DNA of 64,000 bases from Eutypa lata (GCA_022661535.1 JAKULF010000008.1:1984001-2048000); one strand, 5' to 3'. Counted from the stretch's first letter, positions 12,195 to 24,260 are shown. Notes: generated from the letters alone by a model not told the origin. Made by a program: numbers and translations.

Positions 12195-15100
12195 GGCTTC
12201 TGGCAATCATGGGACTACTGTGTATGATAATGATGGAAATGAAAGATCACAAATCAAGAGTTGGCGCAGACAGATGTAGTTCCCTAGATAGTAGGGTAAA
12301 GAAAGAAAGAAAGAGTTTCGGCGTTAAGAAGATGGATGGCGAGAGAATCAAATGGAGATGCTTTAACTGTATGAAGGAGTGAGGCATCCGTCAGCTGTAC
12401 CTTGTACTACTACTTGGAGGTTTAGGTAAGCTCTCCAGCTCTCAGGCGTCAAAGGCGTAATCACTTAACCTACATGTATTGTACCTACTAGGCAGTTATC
12501 GATAAGAGCTTCACTATTGTAATCTCAAGAGGCGGGGTGAACGTTAATAGTTACGTAATCTTTAGGTGCAAACTACATACCTAGGTACCCAAGTTATACT
12601 AGGTACCATCTAAATTAATTATTCATACTTTATCACCAACATCCAAATCTGTCTTATACGTATCTATCAGTGATAATATTCATTATCTTTCAAGATTGCT
12701 TACTATAAGAATGTGGTGCTAACTATTTCGTAGGTGTATAGCAATTAGTAGTAAGTAAGGTGGGGTTTCTGCCTGATATCATAAGTACCTAGTAAGCGGC
12801 TGAAGGGGCTGAGGAGATACTTAGTAGTTATGCTTAAACCATGTCATCAATATCTTCCTAGACTTACCTAATACACTGGAAGACCGATTGAACATTTAGT
12901 TAGCCACACTCATCTATCATTAAAGACAAGACATGGTTTAATACTTACTAAACAATACCTTCAAATCGTAGTTATATGTTCGGAGTTGCCGCCAGGGTTC
13001 TACAGAATCCCACTTTGTTGATACTATCTATTTCTCGACTAACGCCGCTCTTCACTCGGGGATGGCGAGTACACCTTACGTACAATAGGGTTAAGATACC
13101 GAGCCATCGTAAGGCTCTGTTCCTAAGCTGTTACCGAGGTTTGCCTCGATTCACCGATACCTTCCAACCCGCACTATGCATGCGATTGATAGGGTCACGT
13201 GGACATCGACCGCAAACAGGTTTCAACCAGCAGGTGGGATCTGGGAATTCAGCTTTGGCATCGACTACCTCTAGATAGTTGATCGGGTACGCTACTGAGA
13301 TAGCATCCATTGGGTTTGCTAACTTCTCGCATTATCGTCTCTTTGAATCCCGGAATTTTACGTAGATCTGATGGGGTTCCGAGTAGTGGCTTATCATACA
13401 TGCAGCAAAACCCAGCATCAAGTATATTTGGAGACAAGAGTCTCGTATACTGAAGCTAACCACGTCACTTTGCTTTGTTAAATCAAGCCTCTCTTCGGAC
13501 TACTCCAGCGCTCCTCTGACGAATTTATAGGCCGTTTTCTAGTCGGAAACCAGAGTGAATACGAATACATATCGTAAATTTCCGCCTATGGTCGGGTCGG
13601 AAGGCTTCATGTACTCTACCCTAGCCTTCGGGACGCCACGTTAAAAAGCCTCGCCCTTTGCTATAAATAATGCTATCCAATCATCCCTAGTCCCCAAGCT
13701 ATAATACTACCCGCTTCCACGTGAAGACCATCTAGCCTCAGATCTATAGCATTGTCCAAAAATAACACCCGACCTTTTGGGCGACCCCCACCCTGGGTTG
13801 TACTACTGCACAATGCCTATGCCTACTTCATAATATTGCCTATTCCTAACATCATCATTGGATAGGAAGTTGAGGCATGCCGAGGTCGCCGACCATCTGC
13901 ACATCTCATATGCACATAATGAGCTCCCAAGCAAGTACAGTGCTGGTTGTCTAGATCAACCAAACCTGCAGACAGGCGCGGTATCTGACCTCTTATATTC
14001 TCAAAACCAGTCATCACAGTTGGTCGAATCTTACTTCTATGTGATGATATAGGGGAATGCTGTCGGCCAATATTGTCTTAGAGTCTCCAATTCAGTCCAA
14101 TGGGGATATTAGTCATCTTTTCTTTTCCTCTCCGTTCCGGTTTTCTCAGATTGCTTGGCTCCTGGGGTCTCACCATTTTCGCCGTCCGTTTAATACAAGC
14201 CGATTATCTAGACCTTACTGGCACAAGAGCCCCCTATACATTTCATCCATGAGTGCGGTCCACTTGCCTAAAAGGGACAGTCGCCGGGCAAATGTCATAC
14301 GTCCTGTGCTTCAAATTGCAAAGACAAACATCGCTATTAGAGATAGCTGACAAGTGTATCCAATTATCTCCAAGCAAACATTCGCACCAAATACCGAATC
14401 TCTTCCCCATCCCCACGGGCACACAGTGACACGACGCGAACCACCTACGCAGCTCGGAGTATCACAGTAACCTGTACCTACTCGCCTATCGGAAGAACTT
14501 ATTGGATGCGTATTGTATCATCCTTGTTAAACGCAAGATTCACTATCCAAGATAGTTTCGCCTTCGGAGCCGGTCGTAGTCACCAAGACTTTTTCCAAAT
14601 AGATGCAATTGACCAACGAACTCATATCGTAGGTAATGTCTCCTGAACGCTAGTTCCCGTACGCGGCAATTATTTCGGCCGGTGCAACTCCTGTCCAAGG
14701 TCTCATCGACGTTGTCATCGGTCAAATGGACTAGTACTGTATTGCTTCTAATTTCACTGAACAATGGATTGACAAGGCAAATTGAAGAACGGGTATCGCA
14801 AGAGCTATTGGATGAAACGTTTCGATCTTTCTCATTAATCGTATTTTTTCATCGTTTCGTGAGATGGGATCGCGGGTATCTGATGTTACTGTCATGTAGG
14901 GGGGTGGCAGTAATGTGTGATATGATGCACCGCCGGCTCTTGAGAACCTTCGGGGTTCATTATGGTGGTTAGTCGAAACTACAAGGCCGACGCCTGCAAC
15001 ATGCAAGCCGTGTGAGAATATAAGACTTCGAATCTTGGAATGCAACTGCATTCTGCAGCCTCTGCGGCCTCGCGATCTGTCGCATTGCAGATGTCGGGGC

Positions 15101-15753
15101 TCGTTAGTTATGTAGGGACCTTCTGCCAGCCTTTCTTTTGCGTCTTCTTCTCTGGCTTCTACAGAGGCATTAGCGGGTACATGCAGCTCTCGCCAATGGA
15201 AGATGGCGATGTTGTACACCCGCCCACTCTGGATTCCCCATACGAGCGCGCAATTCTCGTCCGGTGCGGAAAGATGCAGGAACTGTGTAACATGCGCAGG
15301 CTTAGTCTGTGTTGGCATCCTGCGACCCGGTCGTGCCTCCTACACCGTCCCATCCTAGTAACTTTGATCATCTTACACCATATCTCGCTCAACACACGGT
15401 AACCCGTCACGCCGAACGTCATCGTGCTGTGTCATCATGGACCTAGGATGCCCTAGAGACATAGAGACCCCAGTCTGGATATATATTCCCACATGGCATT
15501 TTGCGGAGGCTATGCGGGCGCCGAAAGATAGATAGATGGACCTGTCCCATCACTTCGGTCTGGAGATCAGTGTCTTTCCCCGCGACCCCCACTAGCCATG
15601 ACATTCGTTTACATCCTGATGCTACTACATTCATAGACTATGAAGACTCCATACTCTTAATCATGCCTTTCGTTAGCTATTGTCATTCAACACGTATAAA
15701 CCTGATCGCATCCTCGGATAGATAGATAGCCCGTCGAACGACCAAGCCTCGTC
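12195..15753. other. 3.5-kb gene-poor stretch between UFD2 and the membrane-protein gene
   Basis: Holds the UFD2 promoter at its left end. The rest shows only short frames on both strands with no recognisable family, plus TACCTAGGTA-type motifs around 12580-12610. The longest open frame is on the minus strand at 14731-15318 and is listed separately. No transposon or RNA gene was recognised. Confidence 0.45.
14731..15318 (-). CDS. Doubtful open reading frame of 195 codons, unknown product
   Basis: An uninterrupted minus-strand frame encoding about 195 residues. The first half (around SAPDENCALVWG and EAREEDAKERLAEGPY) looks more protein-like than the second. No domain, signal peptide or membrane segment is recognised, and a 120-codon frame overlaps it on the plus strand. 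It could be a species-specific gene, a decayed exon, or chance. I list it only because it is the longest frame in this gap. Confidence 0.15.
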   Translation of the reverse strand: MPTQTKPAHVTQFLHLSAPDENCALVWGIQSGRVYNIAIFHWRELHVPANASVEAREEDAKERLAEGPYITNEPRHLQCDRSRGRRGCRMQLHSKIRSLIFSHGLHVAGVGLVVSTNHHNEPRRFSRAGGASYHTLLPPPYMTVTSDTRDPISRNDEKIRLMRKIETFHPIALAIPVLQFALSIHCSVKLEAIQY

Positions 15754-17880
15754 ATGGGGTCTCAGAAAGACAGCGAGCATGAAGAGCCCTATGTTGCACG
15801 CAGGCATATCCATGGCCAGGGCAACAGGAGGGATGCCTACCCAAGGCCGGAAGAGTTTGGCTTGAGTGACCCGGTCGCCTGTATTAATGCCTGCCGAGAT
15901 CAATTTATGAGAGCCAGGACCGGCGAGGCTGGCAATAATTACCCAGAAATATGTCGCTTGCTATCACGAGACGAACTTAATGAGGCTTTATGGGAATTGT
16001 ATACTTGCGATTCGACCTACTGTGGCGTGGCCAACTGCGCAGCTGATTTAGATCGTGAGTGACACCGCCGCAAACGACTAGACTGGGCCAATTTACCAAC
16101 TATCAGCTGCTAGCGAACGTTGACATGATCATTAATGTATGCCGAGGGTAAGTGCTACTACCTATCCGCAATAAAAAAGACCCGATGATAATGGAAAACG
16201 TTAATGTCAAGTAGCTACAACTTCCCTCCGATTGTCGACCCGGGCCCTCCACCGGACCCCAAGCCGGAAATATGTCTTCACGAAGCGAGCACCAACCCCG
16301 ACAACGACCGGCCTGCCCCGCCGGGCCGTCTAAGTACAATGGCAGGACCGTCGGCGGATGGGTTAAGAACGTTTACCATAGAAAACTTTCCGTCAAGCAT
16401 CACATCCTTTAGTTCTCCCCCAGGCGCTACACCTACAACATCGACTTCGGATAACAACTCGACAAACACCGCTCCAGATGTCGTCATGCCAGCGCCGGCA
16501 CCATCGACCGGGCTTGCAAGAGGAAGCAAGGCCGCCATAGGGATATGCTCAAGCGTAGCCCTTATACTAATCCTCCTTCTCATACTATTCATAATGCGAC
16601 GGCGGCGGAATGATCCCAAAGGCTACCTCAAGGCCGCTGGTCGCTCTTCCCACCACGGCCGGTCCTTATCACATGCGCCGAGTGGCGCCCACACACCGTT
16701 AATCTCGCCGCCGCCTTCCGCCTCGTCCAGGAATGCAACCGGGACACCGCCAGCACGGCTGAGCGACCGCAAGTTCCTTCCACTGATCCTTAAGCAGGGA
16801 CGGGGAGGAGGAGGAGGAGGAGGAAGAGGCGGAACAGGGGCATCGTCTCCAACGAGTGTCTACCCCCCATCGGAATACCAGGATTCCTCCAACCAAGAAT
16901 CCCCTATTCACCCGCCCTCGGGCTACTACAACAGGCGGTTCCCGCGCCAGCACCACCGCCGCGAGCAGCAGCGGCGGCAGACGGCTCTACTACCAACACC
17001 AGCACTAACAACAGCAACGACGACCCGGGAGGATCTAGAGTCGTCCCTTCTGCCCCCGCCACCACCCCCAGTCGCCACCTCATTCTTAGCTCAGAGGAGC
17101 GCCAGCTCTCTTGGCGGCTCCCCGGCGACGACAGGGAGATCTACTACTTTACACGGTGGAGGAGGCGGCTCCAACAAAGCGAGCTCGGTCGACTCGGGGA
17201 CCGCAACAGTAACAGGGACTAGCACACCACCTGTATCGCCCATAGCGCCCGCCGGACCGCCGCCTAACCGCGCGCTGCCTCCCACGCCGCTAAGTCCCTA
17301 TTACCATCACCCCCACCAACTATCACCGACGAGCACACTCTCCCTATCACCGCTCTCACCAACCTTCCCCCAACACCAACAACAGCGTACAGGCGTCGAC
17401 AAACTCCATCATAATAATAATCATTATCCCTTCCACTTCTCCTCCTACGAGCCGCCCTCACCAATCCTGCCAGAGGCGGCGGGGATAGGCATTGCGGTGG
17501 CGATACCCCCACCACCACAGCCCCCACAACCACCGCCACTCATCGCAATACCAACCACCACCGCCGGAAGCCGCGGTAGCAGCAGGGAAGACCTATCGGC
17601 GCAGGACCTCTGCGAGCTGACGGAGTCGTACGCCCGGGAGGCCGCGGAGGCGCGCGAGAGCTGGGGTAGCTGGAGCGGGGCTGGGGGCGGCGGGCCGGGC
17701 GTGGGCGGGAGTGGGAATAATGCGAGGAAAAGGGGGGATGGCAGTAGTCCGAGAAGCGCGAGGGTGAGGGCGGGGGGTAGCCGTAGTAGCAGTGGCAGTA
17801 GTAGCACTACTAAGAAAGGGGTGGCGACGACGGGCGGGCTGAGGGGTTTGGATTTGGAGAAGTTGGGTGGGAGTTACTAG
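15754..17880 (+). CDS. Cysteine-rich single-pass membrane protein of unknown function with long low-complexity tail
   Basis: Not a family I can name. Three exons, 15754-16054, 16114-16147 and 16215-17880, give 666 residues. The first ~130 residues hold regularly spaced cysteines (CINACRDQF, PEICRLLSRDE, YTCDSTYCGVANCAADL, INVCRG, EICLHEAS), suggesting a disulfide-bonded outer domain. A Ser/Thr/Pro-rich stretch follows. One hydrophobic segment at about 218-239 (IGICSSVALILILLLILFIM) is followed by RRRR, so the C-terminus should be cytoplasmic. The remaining ~420 residues are disordered, with poly-Gly, poly-Pro, His and Ser runs. The layout resembles fungal wall-sensor-like proteins, but there is no N-terminal signal peptide in this model (MGSQKDSEHEEP). 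Either the membrane segment is the sorting signal or an upstream exon is missing. Exon 2 is only 34 nt. The last acceptor is tandem (AAGTAG), so a one-residue variant is possible. Confidence 0.68.
16801..16837 (+). repeat. GGA/GGC trinucleotide tract coding for poly-glycine
   Basis: A GGA-rich run within exon 3 of the membrane-protein gene encodes consecutive glycines in its cytoplasmic tail. Likely length-variable between strains. Confidence 0.6.
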
Positions 17881-19017
17881 GTAATGGTTTTTAATGAATG
17901 AATGGGGCTGGCGTTGGGAAAGTTGGGGGATGATTTACCTATGAGGGGAAAGAAAGGGGACACAGGGATTGTACAGGATTATATGGATGGATGGGAGAGG
18001 AGTCACGGCGGTGTTTTATTTTTGCTTTAAAGGGAGACCTACATAGCTAGATTCAGTAAGTAGTCATCGTACGTAGAAATTTATCCGCAGGGGTTATTGA
18101 TCGGTGGTTGGGGCGGGGAGGAAATAACGGTTAAGGGGGCAATGAACGCGCTTACTTCACTGTAGGGACATGGTCGATGGAAAGTAGAAATAATATCTCT
18201 TAGATACCTGTTAACTAGGTATCTAAGCTTAGCTAATTCATAGTGCTGAGGTAGCATGCGAGGGTATTGCAAGCAGCGTTATTATCTCGGGTATTAGCCC
18301 AGCCTGTATGTATGTACGTACCTGTACCTACGTACCCAACCATATAAGGCATAATAAGAACCCAATTGTTCAACAATCAAAAGGCGCGCAGGTGTCGTTG
18401 GCACGCACACCGGCTTTCCGCCAATGCACGATAAAGACTACATGGCTATGGTGGCGAGTTACATACAAAGCCATAGTCAGCCTCTGGACCCGCCGAAGGA
18501 GGTCAATAGTTCTAGGCCGGAGGAACTAGGTTCGATTCCTAGGCACGCCATTACTTTTTTTTTTGTTTATTTCTTTTTGCTATGCATACTAAGACGAGGA
18601 AAGATGCATGTGCCCTTTATTTAGGTAACCAATCGCGCAATTATTAGTTGTTTTTCGTTTATTCATCTATGCTGACTTCCACCTCTACCTATCTATGTAG
18701 TAGCAATACGACCAAAACACGATCCATTTGTCCAGCCAGTCTCTCAGTCAAGTACTACTTCTTTTTGACCCTAGCCAAAGACGAAAATAACTGTTTTTTT
18801 GACTTCTAGAAAAGAGGTCAATATTACAGCTGTTGCTCAACCGCAGACCTTTCCTGATATTTGAAGCAATTTTCGACTAGCTGATGGATCGAGACCCAAG
18901 TAGCGTTTCCATTGAGACCAAGAGCGAGGCAAGCGTCATCATATCCACCACCAGTCATGCCGACTAAACGTAACCGCCCAATCGCCCGCCGCCTGCTTAT
19001 CCCCGAATCCCGTCAAC
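17881..19017. other. Intergenic stretch with a tRNA-like element
   Basis: 3' flank of the membrane-protein gene and 3' flank of the reductase gene, which converge here. Apart from the tRNA-like element at 18383-18550 and a GTAC/TACC-rich patch at 18300-18340, nothing was recognised. Confidence 0.5.
18383..18550 (+). tRNA. tRNA-like element, possibly an intron-containing tRNA or a tRNA-derived relic
   Basis: The 3' part is a clear tRNA half: T arm CTAGG-TTCGATT-CCTAG at 18526-18542 containing a B-box, acceptor strand GCACGCC and a discriminator A at 18550, then a run of ten T (18555-18564) fitting a Pol III terminator. A matching 5' acceptor strand GGCGCGC (6 of 7 pairs) lies at 18383, followed by AG, a D-like arm GTGT..ACAC with GG in its loop, then CGGCT. 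That can pair, including one G-T, with GGCCG just before the T arm. The two halves would be split by about 100 bases, as in a pre-tRNA with a long intron. Weak points are C instead of A at positions 14 and 21, no position 26, a six-base variable loop and an unclear anticodon (perhaps CCG). It may be a pseudogene or SINE-like element. Confidence 0.35.
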
Positions 19018-20234
19018 TCAAGCGCCGAGCGCCTGCAGGCTCTTGACGGTATCGATAGCGCTCTTCTCCAGCGAGATCCAATCAATGCCCAGGATCTCCG
19101 TAGCGCGCGAGTTATCGTACTTGTAGACACCGCCCTCGGGGTAGCCGCCGCCCTGCACCGACTCCGCGGGCAGCTTCGCCGCCAGGCCGGGGAAGTTCTT
19201 GCGGACGGCGGCGACGATGTCGCGGTTGCTGTAGTAGCCAGCGGTGACGAAAAAGCGCTTGCCGCCCGCCTCGGCGCGCTCCATGGCGTTGGCGTGGGCG
19301 AGCGCGACGTCGCGCACGTCGACCCAGACGAAGACGCCCGAGGCGGGGATCTCGGCGCCCCACTTGCCCTGCAGCAGGTCGACGAAGCGCTGGTTGCTCG
19401 TGTTGACGGCGGCGAGCGAGGCGACGTGGTGCCGGACGGGGCCGAAGACCATGGGCGGGCAGATGGTGGCGAGGTCGAAGCCGGGCTTCTCGGTGGCGAC
19501 GAAGTTCCAGGCGGCCTTCTCGGCGTACTTCTTCGAGGCGCGGTACGCGCCCGCCTTGTCGCCCGTGAGGCCCTCCTCGTACGTCAGCGAGTTCCAGTCG
19601 GCCTCGCTGAAGGTCTTGGACGCGTCCGTCAGCTGCGGCACGCTGAGGATGGCGGCGAAGGAGCTCGTGACGACGACGCGGCGCACCGCGGGCGCGTGCT
19701 GCTTCACGGCGCGCAGGATCGAGAGCGTGCCCTCGATGGCTGGGTCGAGCAGCTCCGTCTTGGCGTCCGTCCAGCCGTAGTGGAATGGCGATGCCGTGTG
19801 CTGGACGTACTCGAGGCCCTCGCCGTGGTTCTTGACGACCTCGTCGAACGCGTTGGGCTGGGAGATGTCCGGGACAATGGCCACCGTTAGTTTGGCCCCC
19901 GGGTGCGCCTCGCGGATCTTGGCCGCCTTGTCCTCTGACCTCACCGTCGTCACTACCTCGTATCCCCGCTTAAGGAGCAGGTCGAGGAGATGCGCTAGTG
20001 AGTTAGTGAGCTGGAGTGTTAGCAAAAATGTTACGTCTGCGAAGAATGGGCACTAGACGAGGTCGCTATTTACCGGCAATGAAGCCTGATCCACCTGTTA
20101 CTTTGAGTTAGTATCGAATCATGATGTTGTGCTTATTCTTGCACATATAAGTAGCAAAAAGGGGGAGGGGCAGATTAGCTTATGACGGCGCGGGGTAGCT
20201 TTAATCACGTACCTGTGAGGAGTACTTTCGCCAT
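19018..20234 (-). CDS. NAD(P)-dependent extended SDR reductase, GRE2 / methylglyoxal reductase-like
   Basis: Predicted cytosolic oxidoreductase of the extended short-chain dehydrogenase (dihydroflavonol-reductase/GRE2-like) group, reducing carbonyls with NADPH. Three exons on the minus strand: 20234-20213, 20094-20074 and 19994-19018, giving 339 residues, the usual size. Two tiny first exons (22 and 21 nt) rebuild the dinucleotide-binding start MAKVLLTGGSGFIAAHLLDLLLKRG, the Rossmann TGGxGFIA motif. Then follow TVRSEDKA, the VVVTSSFAAI strand with the catalytic Ser near 125, and YRASK, the YxxxK catalytic pair at Tyr165/Lys169, followed by CPPMVFGP, typical of this group. GC content of exon 3 is much higher than the surroundings. 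Without the two mini-exons the cofactor site would be lost, so the splice model is well supported. The true substrate cannot be told from sequence. Confidence 0.9.
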
Positions 20235-22773
20235 TGAGAATTTGTATGTTGGTATACGTTGAGAGATTGGTAAATTTATGGGTATTAGTTCTCACGGTTG
20301 AGTTAATCTAGCCTTTTATGTATCTATCTACAGATCACAGCGACGTCGTAGGGGATTGGGAAGGGGGGGACCATCCGGGTATATATATATATGTCTCCCA
20401 TTCTACGTACTATACCCGAATACCAAACATCATATCATCGCGGCGGGGTTCAATGATCACCCGAGGACAAATCACGACGTCACAGAAGCAAGTCTCCACT
20501 GACGCCGAAACTCTCTCCCGTCACTTATTCCGAAAACTTGATCGGCGATAATTCCTCCTAACAGCCCAAACGCCATCGGTGTTTGTTGTCGCCTATTTGC
20601 GGAAGTTCAAATCTCTTCCATCTCCGGGCTATTGCAGGTAGTTTCGGAATCTGCCGGATTTTTTTTCATCTGCTTATTCTTTCGCCACTCTTACCAGTTG
20701 ACTTGATTTGACCTACAAGCTACGGCAGGATCCACGGCACTGCATTGTGCTGAGGCTATCGTCGATGAGAATATCGGACTTAAAATTTCCACCTTACCGG
20801 CACGGAAATATGGGGCCTGAGTACGTGATGGTTATGGTGAGAAATACTTTATAATATGTTAGCTATTTACATACCATATTACACTCCCGTTATAAATAAG
20901 ATGATTCCATAAACCTGTGACATTAAAGCAAATACATAATTTTATTCAAGCGTGTATGTAATACAGGTATGCTGAATTAACTAACGGATGGTAAGACCTG
21001 TAAAGCCCTGGACGTCTATGTATACTTTTCAAAGTTCGAGCTACGAGTTCATGGGAATACCTTGCAGCGGAAGTTGAATTTAGGGGGAAAGCACTCCCCA
21101 TTTTCATCCTTTCTAGAATCTTTTAGTCTACCGTCTATTTTTTTTTTATTAATATAAAATAAGAACAAGAAACTAAACTAAACTGTCGTACACCCTACTT
21201 GATCTGGTGGCATAGCCGGCTTCTTCAAGACACGTGTAACTTTAGCTTCCGGGGCTTATTCACTAAATTAGCTCAGGGGCCACTCAGGGGTCAACTCAAA
21301 GTCATCCTAACAATCATCAACAGTAAATAATTCTGTGTGACCGTAGTGAAACCCAATCGGGACGGAAGCTTAGTATCGCACATATGTGGTTCAGACGATC
21401 GCGTAGTCGTAGTTTGTACAGTCTTTTAACAGTGTCAGTAACCCTCGCTTACGCACATCTTCAGGCCATAATTAGATGAAAAATTACATAAGCAACTATG
21501 ATTACGCCTCGTCGGTAGGAACCCCCCGATTTAGTTTCTCGTGGTGGTAATAGGCACATGGCTGAAAGGCTAGATCGGCTAACTTTCCTACATATAGCAT
21601 CTCATCCCAAAGTCAAAAATAAAGTAGACGTCGGAGGTAAATCGCAGTTGCCTTCCTGAAGCGGCAGCTTGTAACACTTTTTGGGGGGAATTCTTCCAAT
21701 TTAAAGTTCCTATCCGGCATGCGGCTCTTCATCCGCTGACTCAGCAGGGTCGTCTGGAACAAGTCTATTCAAACCTCACCCCTAGTCTCACTTGGCAGCT
21801 TGGCCGAATCTCTAGTGTAGTGAACGTTGGAATTTAGGGCACCGTCATCCAGTGCAAGATGGCTACATAGAACGTGTCATAGACGTTCATTTACCTGTAA
21901 TACTACCTCGACGTCTCAACCACCAGGCATGCGAAACGACGATAAAAACGCACCCATATTTAACCATTTTACATGCATGTCACGAAAATACGGTGTAGCC
22001 ACGGTAGCCGTGCATTATGTGGTCCTTAAACTGTCTCGATTCGATCGTTTCGTCTTGCGCATTCGCATACACTATCATACATTACTATTATGTAGTCCAC
22101 TCGCACGGCGGCCGCCCTATTAAGACGACGTCGCCTTGATGCCAGCGTTCCCTCATACATCCAGGTCCAAGTCGTTACAGGGTTCGCATGCGAAGACTTC
22201 GAGCTCCGTCGTAAGAACACCGGCCCAATGATCCTTAAAAATAACCAAAAAAACGAAAGAAAATGGCACACCAAGAAAAAATCCAAAGCAAAAAGGAGAG
22301 AGACTAAACAAGAATGACTCAACGCCCACCACCGATGCTTGCTAAGAAAATTTGCTTTTGAACCCTGGTCTCCAGTCCCTAGGTTTTGCTGGTCGGTTCG
22401 TAATGTGATCGCTGGAAATGGCAATGTCGCTGTTCGAATATGGTTATGAGACCCCTGGTTCTCGACCCCTCGCCCTTCCAAGAAACTGCATGGTATGGAT
22501 ATATATATAAAAAACAAAAAAGCTTTTGAATGCTGCCGCCTGACCCGTAGTCCCAAATGAAGTAATAACACATTGAGGAAAAGTCAAAATACAATAGTAA
22601 ATGAAAAGTGAGCACTGAATTCGTAGCGTTGTAACGACATAGAGAGCGCGTGTCGCAAATGCGTAGTACAGAGAGAGAGCGTGATGGCGTGAATGATACT
22701 TTGGCGTCATGTAAAATGCGGAATGAAACAGTATCCGTATGCGCCTCGGAGGTGAAAAGAATGGGATTAACGA
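20235..22773. other. 2.5-kb gene-free stretch
   Basis: Left end holds the reductase promoter, with CGACGTC-type motifs at 20340 and 20475 that resemble half CRE/ATF sites. An AT-rich middle (20840-21160) and the 3' flank of the zinc-finger gene follow. Short frames on both strands show no family resemblance. No gene is supported. Confidence 0.45.
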
Positions 22774-24260
22774 TTACATGTTATTAAATCTCTCGCTAGG
22801 CATTGGCATCGAAGGGTCGTTGTAATCTTTATCATCATCCCAGTTAATACCTGGGAGTAAATAGTATTGGGGTGCTAGTATTGGTGGTTCCTCATAAGAT
22901 ACTTCACACGGTGGGGAGTGCCAATCCCCATCTGACGGTGATGCCCCAGAGTGGTTTTGTTCGGGGACCTGAGATATCGCTTGAAGAGAAACATCGACGG
23001 ATAGTGTGTGAGGCGTCGTTGTCGGCAGTGGATGAGGAGTTGCCGTCGATAGTGGTTGGTGAGGCGTTATCGCCTCGGCTGGGTGAGGCGTCGTCTCGAT
23101 CGATTCGTTTCGATAAGTATACTGCATTAATGGCTGTTGCTCGACTGGTGTCGGTGGAATCGGATACGTCGGAGGCTGATACATCCGGTGTACTGACGGA
23201 CTATGCGCCGAAGCCGGCGAGTACTGTATAGGAGTGGTCTGAGTGGAATCGGTCATCCTCGCTGCGGTGGGTGGAATCTCTAACCGAATCTGGCCTGGTT
23301 GCTGTCTTGGTATTGTGTATGGTGCAATCATGCTCGTGTTCATAGTCGCAACGCCAGGATTATTTTGATCCGTCTCATAGAAGGGGCACATAGGTATAGA
23401 TATCGGGCCCTGGATAACAATAGAGGGTTGGTGGTGGTGGTGGTGCTGTTGTTGGTGGTGCACAGTTTGTCCTGGAAATCCGTGTGGGATCTGCCCGGAA
23501 ATATTATGGGGGTGGTTGTATTGACTAGGATGAATATTCAGGTGAGGATTGAAATTCATCGACGCAGGTATTTGCATATCATTGAACTGAAAGTTATTTT
23601 GTCCGACTGGGTCGCTGAACTGCATATGCGAATCTGGGGTGGGAGACTGCGTTCCACTGCCATCTGATTCGGAAGGGCAGTTATCGTGGTCTAGGGAGTG
23701 CCCGTACGATGAATGGTTTCTCTTCTGGTGATTGACCATCGTCGTTCTTCGACAGAAGCTACTACCAGTAAGCTTTGACTGCTCGCTCTGCTCCGTGCTG
23801 TATATATACCTCTTATCACAACCAGGATGAGCGCAGTTGTACGGGCGTTTGCCAGAATGGATGCGGCGATGCCTAGCCAGACTTGACGACTACATGAAAT
23901 TAGAATGAATATCAACGTTTTCGAGAATACTGCCACCTACGTCTGAGAAGCGCTTATTGCATCCAGGGTACTGGCACCGGTGAGGCTTGTCGCCTGTATG
24001 CGTTCGGATGTGTACTGTCAAGGCGCTCCGTTGTATAAAGGCCTTCCCGCAGTGTTCGTAATGACATGGATACGGTCGTTCATCTGTGTGTATGCGATAG
24101 TGTCTCTGCAAGTCCGACTTACGGTTGAAGCTCTATGTTTTTGGTAAGCGACTTGAGAATATCTATTCATGCTCACAATACGTACCTTGTTGCAGGATTC
24201 CCAGTTGCATTCCCAAGGGCGACGGCTCCTTTCTTCCACTGGCTTTTCTGGACCGTCCAT
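22774..24260 (-). CDS. C2H2 zinc-finger transcription factor with four fingers
   Basis: Predicted nuclear DNA-binding regulator. Four exons on the minus strand: 24260-24186, 24132-23941, 23889-23810 and 23758-22774, giving 443 residues. Four tandem Kruppel-type fingers fill residues 18-131: C18/C23..H36/H40, C48/C53..H66/H70, C78/C83..H96/H100, and C108/C113..H126/H131. Linkers are TDERPY, TGDKPH and SGKRPY. The rest is Gln/His/Pro/Ser-rich with a histidine run, a likely activation region, and ends in an acidic patch ([12 protein letters not shown]). Introns fall inside or between fingers, and every splice restores a finger. Intron 3 is 51 nt, in frame and stop-free. The start [16 protein letters not shown] sits just before finger 1. 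An upstream non-coding exon is possible. The target and orthologue name are not known to me. Confidence 0.87.

Noticed and set aside
11872..12382. Plus-strand frames of up to 154 codons at the UFD2 5' end
   Set aside because: They run antisense to the glutamine-rich N-terminus of UFD2 and its promoter; no independent support.
16278..17807. Several minus-strand open frames opposite the membrane-protein gene
   Set aside because: They are antisense shadows of low-complexity Pro/Ser/Gly codons in exon 3 and have no domain.
19244..19890. Two long plus-strand frames opposite the reductase
   Set aside because: GC-rich antisense shadows; the minus strand encodes a complete SDR protein with all motifs.
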